This document shows positions 24,793 to 34,665 of a stretch of 54,133 bases of DNA, piece by piece (position 1 is the first letter of the stretch; each line of letters starts with the position of its first letter). Where the stretch lies: contig NZ_FULE01000052.1 of NCBI RefSeq assembly GCF_900163965.1, forward strand, positions 1-54,133, written 5' to 3'. The translations under genes and the position numbers were made by a program. A model generated the notes under the pieces. It had not been told where the DNA came from, did not search any database, and saw only the letters and a program-made list of their open reading frames with translations. This DNA is from Vibrio ruber DSM 16370 (GTDB lineage Bacteria > Pseudomonadota > Gammaproteobacteria > Enterobacterales > Vibrionaceae).

Positions 24793-26388
24793 TAATGCCA
24801 CCAACTCCCGGGTGTATTCATGTTGCGGATCGGTAAAGAGGGCTTGGGTTTCTCCTTGCTCAATCACTTTGCCTTGACGCATGACAATGGTGTAATGACA
24901 TAGCGATTTCACGACATTCAGATCGTGACTGATAAATAAATATGTCAAACCGTGCTTTGCTTGCAGCATTTTCAGCAAATCCAACACCTGCGCCTGCACC
25001 GTCCGATCAAGTGAAGAGGTCGGTTCATCCAGTAAGATAAACCGAGGTTGCAAGATTAACGCCCGGGCGATCGCAATCCGCTGACGCTGCCCTCCGGAAA
25101 ACTCATTGGGATAACGGTAGCGACTATTCGGTTCGAGCCCGACTTCAGCCATGACGGCGCAAATTTGCCGGTCAATCTCCGCATCACTCAAGTGCTGATG
25201 AACCCGTAATCCTTCACCAATCACCTGTGCGACGGACATTCTCGGATTGAGTGCCGAAAATGGGTCTTGAAAAACCACCTGCATCTGGTGCCGGAATGGC
25301 AACATCCCACGACGATCCAGTGACTGTAATTCCGTCTCCCGAAAACGAATCGAGCCTTCAGAACCGAGCAATTTAAGAATGGCTAATCCGGTTGTTGATT
25401 TACCGGAGCCACTCTCACCGACCAAGCCGATTGAGTGCCCTTCGCGCAGATCAAACTGCATATCCGTTACCGCTTTGACATAGCCGACGGTACGCTTGAG
25501 TAATCCGCCTGTTATCGCAAACCAGACTTTCAGATGCTCAACCTGAAGCAAAGTCGGCGCATCAGCGGCCACCGTAACCGGCTTTCCTCTCGGCTCGGCA
25601 TGAATTAACTGATGGGTATAGGGATGTTGAGGTGCGGCAAACAATTGCTGGGTTTCACCGGTTTCGACCAAACGTCCCTGTTGCATCACGGCGACCCGAT
25701 CAGCGATCCGTCTGACAATACTCAGATCATGCGTAATAAACAGCATTGCCATCCCCAGTTCTTGTTGCAGCGCTTTCAATAGATCAAGAATCTGAGCCTG
25801 AACCGAGACATCCAGAGCCGTGGTTGGTTCGTCGGCTATCAACAACTCCGGCTCATTGATCAGCGCCATTGCAATCATCACTCGTTGCCGTTCACCACCG
25901 GAGAGTTCATGCGGATAAGCATTGATTTTCGTTGCCGGTTCACGAATACCAACTTTTTCTAACCAGCTCAGCGCAATAGTCTCCGCTTGGCGAGTCCGAA
26001 CGCCCCGGTGAATCGCCAGTGTTTCCACCAACTGTCTGCCAACCTTGTGCAGCGGATTCAGTGACACCATCGGCTCTTGAAAAATCATCCCGATCCGGCC
26101 ACCGCGAATCCCGCGTAATTGCCGGGCTGAACAGGTTAACGTGTTGACCCCGTCAAAAAGAATTTCACCGTCACAATAGTGTGCGGCATGAACAGGCAAT
26201 AACTTGAGAATCGCATTGGCGGTCACCGATTTTCCGGAACCACTCTCACCCACCAGCGCGAGCGTCTCTCCTTGACGGAGAGAGAAGCTGACCTGATGCG
26301 TCACTTGTTCGATATGCTCTTGCACACCGCTGTCCTGACGGCGAAAACCGATCGACAGATTTTCGATACTCAATACATCCTGACTCAT
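24778..26388 (-). CDS. yejF: Oligopeptide ABC transporter, double ATPase subunit YejF
   Basis: 536 residues with two complete ABC ATPase halves. Half one has Walker A GESGSGKSVT near 50 and signature LSGGERQRV; half two has GESGSGKSTT near 330 and FSGGQRQRI. Both halves show Walker B plus D-loop (LLIADEPTTALD, ILLDEPTSSLD). It powers the YejABEF importer, known in E. coli for microcin C and peptide uptake. Its ATG overlaps the yejE stop by four bases; it is the last gene of the operon. Confidence 0.95.
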   Translation of the reverse strand: MSQDVLSIENLSIGFRRQDSGVQEHIEQVTHQVSFSLRQGETLALVGESGSGKSVTANAILKLLPVHAAHYCDGEILFDGVNTLTCSARQLRGIRGGRIGMIFQEPMVSLNPLHKVGRQLVETLAIHRGVRTRQAETIALSWLEKVGIREPATKINAYPHELSGGERQRVMIAMALINEPELLIADEPTTALDVSVQAQILDLLKALQQELGMAMLFITHDLSIVRRIADRVAVMQQGRLVETGETQQLFAAPQHPYTHQLIHAEPRGKPVTVAADAPTLLQVEHLKVWFAITGGLLKRTVGYVKAVTDMQFDLREGHSIGLVGESGSGKSTTGLAILKLLGSEGSIRFRETELQSLDRRGMLPFRHQMQVVFQDPFSALNPRMSVAQVIGEGLRVHQHLSDAEIDRQICAVMAEVGLEPNSRYRYPNEFSGGQRQRIAIARALILQPRFILLDEPTSSLDRTVQAQVLDLLKMLQAKHGLTYLFISHDLNVVKSLCHYTIVMRQGKVIEQGETQALFTDPQHEYTRELVALSSFS

Positions 26389-27428
26389 GTGTGTTTCCCA
26401 TACTGATGTGGGTCGAATGCATCTCGCACGGCTTCACCGATAAACACCAGTAATGTCAGCATGACCGACAAAACCATAAAGGCCGATATACCTAACCAAG
26501 GGGCTTGAAGATTCGCTTTCCCCTGAGCCAGTAATTCTCCGAGTGATGGTGAGCCCACCGGCAACCCGAAGCCCAGAAAATCCAGTGACGTCAATGTCGT
26601 GACCGAACCGGAGAGAATAAATGGCATCATCGTCAATGATGCCACCATCGCATTCGGCAGCATATGGCGGCGCATAATTTGGTGATCGGAGACGCCCATC
26701 GCCAGAGCAGCCCTGACATAATCAAAATTACGACAGCGCAGAAATTCAGCCCGCACGACCCCGACCAGATTCATCCAACTGAACAGCACCATAATCCCCA
26801 GTAACCACCAGAAATTCGGCTCGACAAAACTCGACAGAATAATCAGTAAAAACAGCGTCGGCATCCCGGACCAGACCTCAATAAAGCGCTGACCGAACAG
26901 ATCAATCCATCCCCCGTAATACCCCTGAATCGCGCCGGCGCCAACCCCAATCACCGAAGAAACCAGCGTGAGCACGAAACCAAATAAGACCGAAATTCGG
27001 AAACCATAGATAATCCGGGCTAAAACATCCCGTCCTTTATCGTCTGTTCCAAGCCAGTTAACCGCATCCGGCGGTGACGGTACGCTACCACCGTCAATAT
27101 TAAAATTGATGGTATCGTAACTAAACCGGATCAGCGGCCAGATAATCGTCCCTTTCTCACGAATCAATTCATCAACGTAAGGATCGGTATAATCAGCTTC
27201 CGTCGGAAACTCACCACCGAACTCGGTTTCCGGGTACACATACATGATCGGGAAATACCAGTGATGGTCATAGGAAATGAAAAGCGGCTTGTCATTGGCA
27301 ATCAGTTCGGCAAACAAGCTGATCACAAACAGGAGACTGAAAATCCACAGCGACCAGTAACCCCGCCTGCTATTTTTGAAGCGTTGCCAACGCTCCGCAT
27401 TGATTGGATTCATCTTGGTCAACACCAT
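26385..27428 (-). CDS. yejE: Oligopeptide ABC transporter permease YejE
   Basis: 347-residue inner-membrane permease of the DppC/OppC type with an N-terminal helix (about 20-45), a periplasmic insert carrying the aromatic YDHHWYFPIMYVYPETEFGG segment, and five further helices with the EAA loop (RAALAMGVSDHQIMRRHMLP). It pairs with YejB to form the pore. The start directly follows the yejB stop; an alternative ATG lies five codons in. Overlap with yejF indicates strict co-translation. Confidence 0.94.
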   Translation of the reverse strand: MVLTKMNPINAERWQRFKNSRRGYWSLWIFSLLFVISLFAELIANDKPLFISYDHHWYFPIMYVYPETEFGGEFPTEADYTDPYVDELIREKGTIIWPLIRFSYDTINFNIDGGSVPSPPDAVNWLGTDDKGRDVLARIIYGFRISVLFGFVLTLVSSVIGVGAGAIQGYYGGWIDLFGQRFIEVWSGMPTLFLLIILSSFVEPNFWWLLGIMVLFSWMNLVGVVRAEFLRCRNFDYVRAALAMGVSDHQIMRRHMLPNAMVASLTMMPFILSGSVTTLTSLDFLGFGLPVGSPSLGELLAQGKANLQAPWLGISAFMVLSVMLTLLVFIGEAVRDAFDPHQYGKHT

Positions 27429-28514
27429 TCAACGAGCCTCAAAATCAATACGCGGGTCAACCCATGTATAGGTCAAATCTGAAATAATCCCCAGTACCAA
27501 CCCCAGCAAAGTCATAATATAAAGAGAACTGAATACCACCGGATAATCACGCTGTATGGTCGATTCAAACCCCAGTAAACCAATGCCATTGAGCGAAAAC
27601 ATCACCTCAATCAACATCGAACCGGTGAAAAAAATACTGATGAACGCACTGGGAAAACCCGCAATAATAATTAACATCGCGTTCCGAAAAACGTGCTGAT
27701 ACAGAATACTGCGCTCATCCAGCCCTTTCGCCCGGGCGGTAACCACATACTGTTTATTAATCTCATCAAGAAACGAGTTCTTCGTCAGCATCGTCAAGGT
27801 CGCAAATCCACCGATCACCATCGCTAAAATCGGCAATGTCAGATGCCAGAAATAATCCCCAATCTGTTGATACCATGTCAATTGTTCAAAATTGTCGGAG
27901 ACCAGACCCCGCAATGGAAACCAGTCGAAATAGTTGCCACTGGCAAAAACAATAATCAGCAAAATCGCAAACAGGAAACCGGGAATCGCATAACCGATAA
28001 TAATCATCGCACTCGACCAAACATCAAAGCGGGAACCATGGCGGATCGCTTTCATAATCCCGAGCGGAATTGAAATCAGATAGATAATTAAGGTACTCCA
28101 CAAACCCAATGAGATAGAAACCGGCAAGCGCTCCTTGATCAGCGTCATCACATCGCCGCCTTTGAACAGGCTCTGACCAAAGTCGAACGTAGCGTAGTTT
28201 TTCAACATCTCCACGTACCGTTCCAGCAGCGGCTTGTCAAAACCGAACTGGCGTCTAATCTCAGCAACCACTTCGGGATCGAGCCCTCTTGAGCCTTTAT
28301 ATCCAGAATGTCCGGCTTTTTCGTCTGAAAGGGATACATCATGACCACCACCACCGAGCCGCTCCATCACCCCGGAACCCAGCCCCTGCATTTGCGCGAT
28401 CGCCTGTTCGACCGGCCCGCCGGGTGCAATCTGGATAATAAAAAAGTTAATGGTGATAATTGCCCACAACGTCGGGATCACTAACAATAACCGACGGAAT
28501 ATATATGCAGCCAT
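27429..28514 (-). CDS. yejB: Oligopeptide ABC transporter permease YejB
   Basis: 361-residue permease of the DppB/OppB type: first helix MAAYIFRRLLLVIPTLWAII, a periplasmic stretch rich in glycine (about 35-75), then five helices with the EAA loop region TARAKGLDERSILYQHVFRN. AGAGGGA precedes the ATG. It lies eight bases after yejA and is adjacent to yejE. Confidence 0.94.
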   Translation of the reverse strand: MAAYIFRRLLLVIPTLWAIITINFFIIQIAPGGPVEQAIAQMQGLGSGVMERLGGGGHDVSLSDEKAGHSGYKGSRGLDPEVVAEIRRQFGFDKPLLERYVEMLKNYATFDFGQSLFKGGDVMTLIKERLPVSISLGLWSTLIIYLISIPLGIMKAIRHGSRFDVWSSAMIIIGYAIPGFLFAILLIIVFASGNYFDWFPLRGLVSDNFEQLTWYQQIGDYFWHLTLPILAMVIGGFATLTMLTKNSFLDEINKQYVVTARAKGLDERSILYQHVFRNAMLIIIAGFPSAFISIFFTGSMLIEVMFSLNGIGLLGFESTIQRDYPVVFSSLYIMTLLGLVLGIISDLTYTWVDPRIDFEAR

Positions 28515-28522
28515 AATTCCCT

Positions 28523-30343
28523 CTAATGGCTTTTACCGCTTGCCAAGGCCTTTGTTTTTGCTGCTGAAATCCACCAGCTATCCATACCGAGCGAATATTT
28601 CGGCATCACTTGCGGACGTTCAAACTTATCCCACATCGCAACATGATAGGTACTGATATACCATTGAGGAATCATATAAAAATTCCACTGCAACACTCGG
28701 TCAAATGCACGCCCCAGCGCCACCAGTTTTTGAGCGTCATGCTGATTCGCGGCAATCGCTTCGGTGAGCTGATCAACAGCTGGATCGGAGACCCCCGCCT
28801 GATTGTACGTTGAGTCGATAAAGCCGGAATTCCAGATAATCATCAGATCTGACGAAGGATAAGCATTCGCGCTGAACCCTCTTGAAATCATATCAAAATC
28901 TCTGTCACGCAGGCGTTTCGTATATTGTGTGGTGTCCACGGTACGGATGTTCATGGTAATCCCCATCCGTTTTAAATTTTTCTGTAAAGGGATGGAAATC
29001 CGTTCATCGGTCGGATTATAAATTAACAACTCAAATTTGAGTGGCCGGCCACTTTGCACATGAGTCATAACGCCGTCTTTAATCTGCCATCCTGCCGCTT
29101 TAAGCAGCTTAAAAGCCTGACGCATCTGTTTGCGAATTTGGCCGGAACCATCCGTCACCGGCGGTTGGTAGACTTGGGTAAATACCCGGGGCGGGATCTC
29201 GGCTTTCAACGGGTTCAGAATTTTCAGCTCCGCCTCAGACGGCAGTCCTTGGGCTTCAAACTCAGTATTCTGGAAATAACTTCTTGTGCGCGTATATTGG
29301 TTATAGAACATATGTTGATTCATCCACTGAAAATCCAGTGCATAGGTCAACGCTTCTCTGACACGCCGGTCTTGAAACACAGGCCGGGTAGTATTAAAAA
29401 CAAATCCTTTTGCCGGTGCCGGTTTCTGATGCGGAATTTCTTCTTTAATAATATGACCATTATCGAAATTCACCCCGGTATACGCGGTCACCCACTGCTT
29501 GGCATTGGTTTCCTGACGAAAATCAAATTCACCGGATTTGAAAGCCTCTAGCATAACTGTATCATCCCGGTAATAATCGTACTGAACCACTTTAAAGTTA
29601 TTCCGCCCGACATTCACCGGTAAATCACGAGCCCAATAATCATCCACCAGCCCGTAAGTCACACTTTGTCCCATTTTATAATCGATGATTTTGTAAGCGC
29701 CACTGCCGACCGGTGGCGTCGCAAGCGGTTCAGCAAAGTTCTTATCTTTCCAGAAATGCGCGGGTAATATCGGAAGCGTTTCAGCAATACTGAACAACTT
29801 CTCCCGATTGGGTTGTGACATTTCAAACCGGACGGTTCGATCATTGAGGGCTTTTACCGATTTGACATCTTTATAATAAACGCGGAATTGAGGCACGCCT
29901 TCGGTATTCAATTTGTTAAAACTAAATGCGACATCATGAGCTGTAATCGGTATCCCGTCATGGAAACGCGCCTTGGGATTCAAGTCAGCCTCAAGCCAGA
30001 GATAATCATCCGAATAACGAATTTTGGTTGCAATCAACGGATAGTAGGTATCGATTTCATCATCGGGAGAAAACATTAAGCTATCGTATAGCTCTCCACT
30101 GGCAACCGCAGGAACACCCCGTGAGGCATAGCGGTTAAAATTATCGAACGTCCCGATTTGACCATAAGTGACTTTACCGTACTTCGGCGCATTCGGATTG
30201 ACATAATCAAAATGCCTAAAGTTCTCAGGATATTTCGCCTGACCATACCCGACCAAACGGGTCGTCTCAATCACTTTGCCAAAACTGGCCATACTGAAGA
30301 TCATCAAGCCACAACTCAATATAGCCAGTCTTACTTTACCCAT
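28523..30343 (-). CDS. yejA: Oligopeptide-binding protein YejA
   Basis: 606-residue periplasmic solute-binding protein of the SBP_bac_5 family, with a Sec signal peptide (LAILSCGLMIFSMASFGKV). Typical segments follow: YPENFRHFDYVNPNAPKYGK, AHDVAFSFNKL, and ARFHDGIPITAHDVAF. It delivers peptides to YejBEF. It starts 13 bases after a NUDIX gene, so that gene leads the operon here. Confidence 0.94.
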   Translation of the reverse strand: MGKVRLAILSCGLMIFSMASFGKVIETTRLVGYGQAKYPENFRHFDYVNPNAPKYGKVTYGQIGTFDNFNRYASRGVPAVASGELYDSLMFSPDDEIDTYYPLIATKIRYSDDYLWLEADLNPKARFHDGIPITAHDVAFSFNKLNTEGVPQFRVYYKDVKSVKALNDRTVRFEMSQPNREKLFSIAETLPILPAHFWKDKNFAEPLATPPVGSGAYKIIDYKMGQSVTYGLVDDYWARDLPVNVGRNNFKVVQYDYYRDDTVMLEAFKSGEFDFRQETNAKQWVTAYTGVNFDNGHIIKEEIPHQKPAPAKGFVFNTTRPVFQDRRVREALTYALDFQWMNQHMFYNQYTRTRSYFQNTEFEAQGLPSEAELKILNPLKAEIPPRVFTQVYQPPVTDGSGQIRKQMRQAFKLLKAAGWQIKDGVMTHVQSGRPLKFELLIYNPTDERISIPLQKNLKRMGITMNIRTVDTTQYTKRLRDRDFDMISRGFSANAYPSSDLMIIWNSGFIDSTYNQAGVSDPAVDQLTEAIAANQHDAQKLVALGRAFDRVLQWNFYMIPQWYISTYHVAMWDKFERPQVMPKYSLGMDSWWISAAKTKALASGKSH

Positions 30344-30356
30344 ATGATTACTTTTC

Positions 30357-30881
30357 CTAAATCAATAATTCTTTTGCAGCCAACCGGAGCAGAAACGTTT
30401 CCCGCTCCAGATTCTCCCCATGATGGGATGGATCCATCAACGCCTGTTCATTATGCGCAATGGCTTGATGGATATCGAGCCAAACCGGTCGGCTTCCGTT
30501 TTGGATCTCATAATCTTCCGGAGTTGGCGCTCTGAGGTCATCCGCAACTTTACAGGCATAACAATAAGACACCATATGTACCACCTGCCCCGCTTCGGCT
30601 CCTTTGGGTCGGAACTCCTCATAAATCCCCAGCGGTTGAATATTGTGAACATGATGAGCACCGGTTTCTTCTTGCAATTCGCGCACCATACCGACAATCG
30701 GGTCTTCACCGTCTCTTAACCCGCCTCCCGGTAGACTGTAGTCATCAAAACGGTGGGTATATAGTGCTAAAACTTCGTTCTGCTCGTTCAGCACAATCGC
30801 TCGACTGGCTAAACGAACTTGTGTCTGAAAATCCTTCTGGGCTTGCACCTCAGGATCGACTGCTGTGGCCAAATGTCTCAT
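30357..30881 (-). CDS. NUDIX hydrolase, first gene of the yej operon
   Basis: 174 residues with a complete Nudix box, GGGLRDGEDPIVGMVRELQEETGA near 52-75 (key residues GX5EX7REUXEEXGU), which binds metal and cleaves nucleoside diphosphates linked to another moiety. AAGGAG precedes the ATG. The 13-base gap to yejA implies co-transcription. The substrate is unknown; a link with peptide uptake (for example clearing nucleotide-modified peptides such as microcin C-like compounds) is speculation from context. Confidence 0.88.
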   Translation of the reverse strand: MRHLATAVDPEVQAQKDFQTQVRLASRAIVLNEQNEVLALYTHRFDDYSLPGGGLRDGEDPIVGMVRELQEETGAHHVHNIQPLGIYEEFRPKGAEAGQVVHMVSYCYACKVADDLRAPTPEDYEIQNGSRPVWLDIHQAIAHNEQALMDPSHHGENLERETFLLRLAAKELLI

Positions 30882-31166
30882 AACGGCTTCTCCTTGTCTG
30901 TCCTTGCTAACGGACTGTAAATACCGATGCTATCGGTCATAAAAAACAATAAGTTAGCAAAAAATAAAATGCAACATTTTTAGTACCTCGAGTTCCATAT
31001 CTCGAAGCAAGCCGGAACAAAATACCATGAATCAAGGATGATTACTGTTTGATCAGACATATTTTCTCAATTTACGCCGTTACACATGAGTAACGGACAA
31101 TCTATGTAATATGTCTTTGATTAATAATATAAATCTATAACTATTTATCAATAATAGGTGACTACT

Positions 31167-31877
31167 ATGAAAAATCAACACTCGTCGTCATCCATTCATG
31201 CTCAACATGAACAATACGAGAAGACTAAAAAAGTATGGATTGATACCGGTATGTTAATACTGGGCGTCCTCGGTTCAAGCCTGCTGGCAGTTGCATGTCT
31301 CTGGTTGGACTACCTTTACGGCGATCACTACATTGGTGAGACATCTGTCACCGAATATGTCCAGCAGATCCTCTTGGGTATCACTGTCGTGGCCTTTTAT
31401 CGGATCAAAGCCGGCCACGAAACGTTGCGCCATGCGGCTATCCTGATCAGCGGCTTCTTTATGGTCTTATTTATCCGGGAACTCGACTTCTTGTTTGATT
31501 ATATATGGCATGGTTTCTGGGTTTACCCTGCAGTCTTCGTCACAATCGGTGCCTTGGCTTATGCATGGAAAGGAAAAAATCAGGTTCTCCATGAGATGGC
31601 TGAAATTCTCAGCGTCCCCAATATGCGTTTATTGGTCTGTAGTGTGATCATCCTGATTTCGTTTTCCCGACTCTTTGGGATGGGAAGTTTCTGGCATATG
31701 GTGATGCAAGGTGACTATATCCGTAATGTGAAAAACATTGTCGAGGAAGGAACCGAGTTGCTTTGCTATGCGCTAATCAGTTATTCGGCAGTCTCGACGC
31801 AACTCTCCATGAAAGTTCGTTATGCCGCGATGCAACAGCATAAACAAGTCAATGTCAGCGAAAGTATTTATCGTTAG
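31167..31877 (+). CDS. Unrecognised polytopic membrane protein, 236 residues
   Basis: The ATG at 31167 is chosen because AGGTGA lies six bases before it. After a polar 25-residue start come about six hydrophobic segments (near 28-47, 62-78, 90-104, 114-130, 150-168 and 190-210). Charged residues inside or near them stand out: FIRELDFLFDYIWHGFW and NIVEEGTELLCYALI, with HETLRHA between. Buried E/D/H residues recall membrane enzymes or metal-binding proteins, but I cannot name a family. It has its own terminator. Confidence 0.6.
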   Translation: MKNQHSSSSIHAQHEQYEKTKKVWIDTGMLILGVLGSSLLAVACLWLDYLYGDHYIGETSVTEYVQQILLGITVVAFYRIKAGHETLRHAAILISGFFMVLFIRELDFLFDYIWHGFWVYPAVFVTIGALAYAWKGKNQVLHEMAEILSVPNMRLLVCSVIILISFSRLFGMGSFWHMVMQGDYIRNVKNIVEEGTELLCYALISYSAVSTQLSMKVRYAAMQQHKQVNVSESIYR

Positions 31878-31904
31878 ATAAATCATCAGATTCAAGCCTG
31901 AACA

Positions 31905-31947
31905 TCGGGATGCTTCATCTCCAACATGAAGCATCCCCGACATTTTT
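31905..31947 (+). terminator. Terminator after the unknown membrane protein
   Basis: GGGATGCTTCAT-CTCCAAC-ATGAAGCATCCC is a perfect 12-bp stem followed by CGACATTTTT. Confidence 0.88.
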
Positions 31948-32012
31948 CTCAGCCAGCCCGCCCCTTGAATTCACATCCATCGATGCACGCGAATCAATCC
32001 ACAGCAAGCGAT

Positions 32013-32714
32013 TTACCGGGACGAATGCTCAGCATTTGAAGTGACGGTTAAAGTATCATGCCGCCATACAGCGATTTCTGCGGCAACCGGATGTCCGCCA
32101 CAATATACTTTTCTTTCAATCACAATTGCCGGTGTTCCCGGGGCAGCATGAAGCATTATCGCGGTTTCTCCGGTCAGGCAACCAATAGTGACACTGTCAC
32201 TCACATCAAGACTATGTTGTGATTCTCGTTGGCAAAGCCATGCAAACAGCTCTTCCGGTGCGTCAGCATTGATTGCTGCATGTTTCTCGGCATGAACCCA
32301 GTAACGAACCAGACAAACCGGACGCTTCTCCAAATAACGCAGCATTTCTACCGCATAAACTTCAGCAAAAGGCCCCAGTTGCAGCCAGCCGCTCACCTGT
32401 TTGTTCGCCAGTGTATTTTTTGCCCGGATGACCGACACACTTGCCTGACGGGACTGTTTTTCCGCCAGAGCGAGAAAATCTTCCGCCGCAGACAGAGGAA
32501 AATTGATCCGTGGCGGTGCAATAAACCAGCCGCGGCGATCTTCCCGGTAAATCAACCCTTCGGTTTCCAGTAATGACAACGCTTCACGCAATGTCACCCG
32601 GGTGGTAGCAAATGTTTCTGCCAATTGCCGTTCTGAAGGCAATTTCTGTCCAGCGGACAACATGCCCTGCGCTATCTGTTCTGCAATGGTTTCTTTAATT
32701 TTAATGTATTGCAC
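32013..32714 (-). CDS. GntR-family regulator with UTRA domain (PhnR/YidP-like)
   Basis: 233 residues from a GTG at 32714, starting (V)QYIKIKETIAEQIAQGML as in relatives; a TTG nine bases earlier is possible. The winged helix spans about 1-70 (KLPSERQLAETFATTRVTLR EALSLLETEGLIY), followed by a UTRA ligand domain to the end. Relatives include phosphonate-linked PhnR and YidP. No phn or sugar operon is adjacent. The palindrome GTGACATTGTCAC lies 16 bases upstream and a similar one lies inside the gene, which suggests autoregulation. Confidence 0.85.
   Translation of the reverse strand: MQYIKIKETIAEQIAQGMLSAGQKLPSERQLAETFATTRVTLREALSLLETEGLIYREDRRGWFIAPPRINFPLSAAEDFLALAEKQSRQASVSVIRAKNTLANKQVSGWLQLGPFAEVYAVEMLRYLEKRPVCLVRYWVHAEKHAAINADAPEELFAWLCQRESQHSLDVSDSVTIGCLTGETAIMLHAAPGTPAIVIERKVYCGGHPVAAEIAVWRHDTLTVTSNAEHSSR
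32188..32200. promoter_or_regulatory. Palindrome GTGACACTGTCAC inside the GntR gene
   Basis: A 13-bp perfect palindrome of the form GTGACANTGTCAC, with centre C, within the coding region of the GntR regulator. It matches the site just upstream of that gene. It could be an internal operator or partly set by the codons. Confidence 0.4.
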
Positions 32715-32729
32715 GGATACCAACTTAAA

Positions 32730-32742
32730 GTGACATTGTCAC
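32730..32742. promoter_or_regulatory. Candidate GntR operator GTGACATTGTCAC
   Basis: A 13-bp perfect palindrome 16 bases upstream of the GntR start codon, the right place for autorepression. The same pattern occurs before sseA (44040) and inside this gene (32188). Confidence 0.6.
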
Positions 32743-32848
32743 AAAACCCAAATGAATACCTCCAATTTAACGAGCTTTCCCGGCAGATACAATGAGATAT
32801 TCTTTCATCCCACTGATTCAATCCTCTCAGGTGATATTCAAATGACAT

Positions 32849-33523
32849 TCAGGCAAAAATCACCGCTGATAATTCAGTTAAAGAACGGATTTCATAGTGA
32901 CAGACAACATCACCAGGAATCGGTTGCTGAGCACTGTTCAGCCAACACGTGGTAAAGCCATATCGATGGCTGCCCTGTATATCAGCCACCGGATTATCAC
33001 CGACCATCAGCACGCGACTCTTATCGGGATAACCGATCTGTTGATGGGTATAGGCAAAAATGGCCGGATCCGGCTTGGCAACACCAACCTGTTCGGAGAC
33101 CGTCACTTGAGCAAAGTAATCGCTCAGACCGTGCTTTTCCAGCCGATGGGACTGTAAATCGATAAAACCATTGGTAATAATGCCGAGCCGAACCTGCCCG
33201 CGGAGCTGCTCCAGTAACGTTCTGGCACCGGGCAGTAGTGTTGAGATCTCTGCCATGGCCTGAAAAAAATTGACGTTCAATACGTCAGTTGTCTGACCAA
33301 GCCGTGCTACCCACGTTGTAAAGCGTTGATGTTTCAGAGTCACTGCATCAATTTTTCCGTCTTGATAATCGCGCCATAACTGCTGGTTTTGTACTTGATA
33401 CTGTTTAAAATCTTCAGGGGTAAAGTCGACACCAAAAGAGGCAAACATTTTCTTCAGTCCGGTAAACGCATCAAAATGAAATAAGGTTTCGTCCGCGTCA
33501 AATAAGATCCAGTCAAACTTCAT
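32849..33523 (-). CDS. yjjG: Pyrimidine nucleotidase YjjG (HAD family)
   Basis: The ATG at 33523 follows AAAAGGAAA and gives 224 residues starting MKFDWILFDADETLFHFD, the first HAD motif (D9, D11). Motif II is GIITNG near 105, and the motif III/IV region is KPDPAIFAY then MVGDNPVADI near 150-175. YjjG relatives dephosphorylate dUMP and modified pyrimidine nucleotides, protecting against mutagenic bases. A longer upstream frame lacks a ribosome site. Its downstream neighbour on the same strand is the GntR gene, 134 bases away. Confidence 0.9.
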   Translation of the reverse strand: MKFDWILFDADETLFHFDAFTGLKKMFASFGVDFTPEDFKQYQVQNQQLWRDYQDGKIDAVTLKHQRFTTWVARLGQTTDVLNVNFFQAMAEISTLLPGARTLLEQLRGQVRLGIITNGFIDLQSHRLEKHGLSDYFAQVTVSEQVGVAKPDPAIFAYTHQQIGYPDKSRVLMVGDNPVADIQGSHRYGFTTCWLNSAQQPIPGDVVCHYEIRSLTELSAVIFA

Positions 33524-33658
33524 AAATTTTCCTTTTGTATCATACTGCTTACACATCATCCATCTGGTGAACATTTGCGTGTAATCAGTTTATACTGTTT
33601 TTTAATTTGCTATAATCCCTCAATAAAGAAACTAACTGTTTCCTGTAGGTTAACATCG

Positions 33659-34606
33659 ATGATTAGCCCTAAATTTTCTTCATTACCGATTTTCGTTGCT
33701 GTTGTCGAATTAGGCAGCTTTTCCGCAGCGGCTAGTCAGCTCAATATTACCAAGTCCGCAGTCAGTAAACGTCTGAATCAGCTTGAAGAGATTCTCGGGG
33801 TACGGTTATTCAACCGTACCACACGAAAAATTCATCTGACCGAAGCGGGAGAACGACTCTATTTTTATGCATCTCAGTCTCTCTCCTATGCCAAACAGGG
33901 ACTGGATGCGGTCTCAGAGCTTCAGGGAGAACCGCAGGGAAAACTGAAGATTGCGACCCCTATGTCATTTGGCGTTCGCCATGTCGCCCCTTATATCAGT
34001 GAATTTATGCAGCAGTATCCAAAACTCGACATCGAAATAGAGCTCGAAGATCAAATGGTGGATCTGTTACAGGGCGGATTTGACCTCGCGATCAGAATTG
34101 GTCGTTTACCCGTCTCGAATATGATTGCCAAACGTCTCACCGACTGCCAATCCGTGCTGTGTGCATCTCCCGAGTATATCGCTCAGTTCGGTTTGCCGGA
34201 ACATCCCGCCGACCTGCGCCATCATAACTGCCTGCTCTATTCGTATTTTCGCGGCGGGCAGGCTTGGACATTCCACCAGCGAGACAAAGAATATAAAGTT
34301 GTTCCCAAAGGGAATTTGGTGATGAATAACAGTGAAGGGATCCGACGGGCGGCGCTGGATGGCTTAGGTATTGCACAACTGCCGACATTTATCATCGGGA
34401 AAGATGTAACCGCAGGGCTTCTGGTCCCCGTGATGTCTCGTTATCATTTGCCGGCTCATGCCGTCTACGCTGTCTATCCGGACAGACAATATCTGCCGCA
34501 TAAAGTGCGTCTTTTTATTGATTTCATTCAAGCAAAATTCGGCATCGAGACACCATATTGGGATCAGGCACTGAAACAGATTGAACCGACAGTCTCAGCA
34601 CATTAA
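33659..34606 (+). CDS. LysR-family regulator
   Basis: 315 residues from the ATG at 33659 (MISPKFSSLPIFVAVVELGS), preceded by GTAGGT; an upstream in-frame start would add unlike sequence. The helix-turn-helix is SFSAAASQLNITKSAVSKRL (about 20-40), then FNRTTRKIHLTEAG. The effector domain resembles the group near DmlR/AaeR. It lies 59 bases before elbB on the same strand and divergent from yjjG; no target is certain. Confidence 0.88.
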   Translation: MISPKFSSLPIFVAVVELGSFSAAASQLNITKSAVSKRLNQLEEILGVRLFNRTTRKIHLTEAGERLYFYASQSLSYAKQGLDAVSELQGEPQGKLKIATPMSFGVRHVAPYISEFMQQYPKLDIEIELEDQMVDLLQGGFDLAIRIGRLPVSNMIAKRLTDCQSVLCASPEYIAQFGLPEHPADLRHHNCLLYSYFRGGQAWTFHQRDKEYKVVPKGNLVMNNSEGIRRAALDGLGIAQLPTFIIGKDVTAGLLVPVMSRYHLPAHAVYAVYPDRQYLPHKVRLFIDFIQAKFGIETPYWDQALKQIEPTVSAH

Positions 34607-34665
34607 AAATCATGCTAGGCTTATACACAAATCAAGACACATTGAATAACAGAAAGGATTACAAC

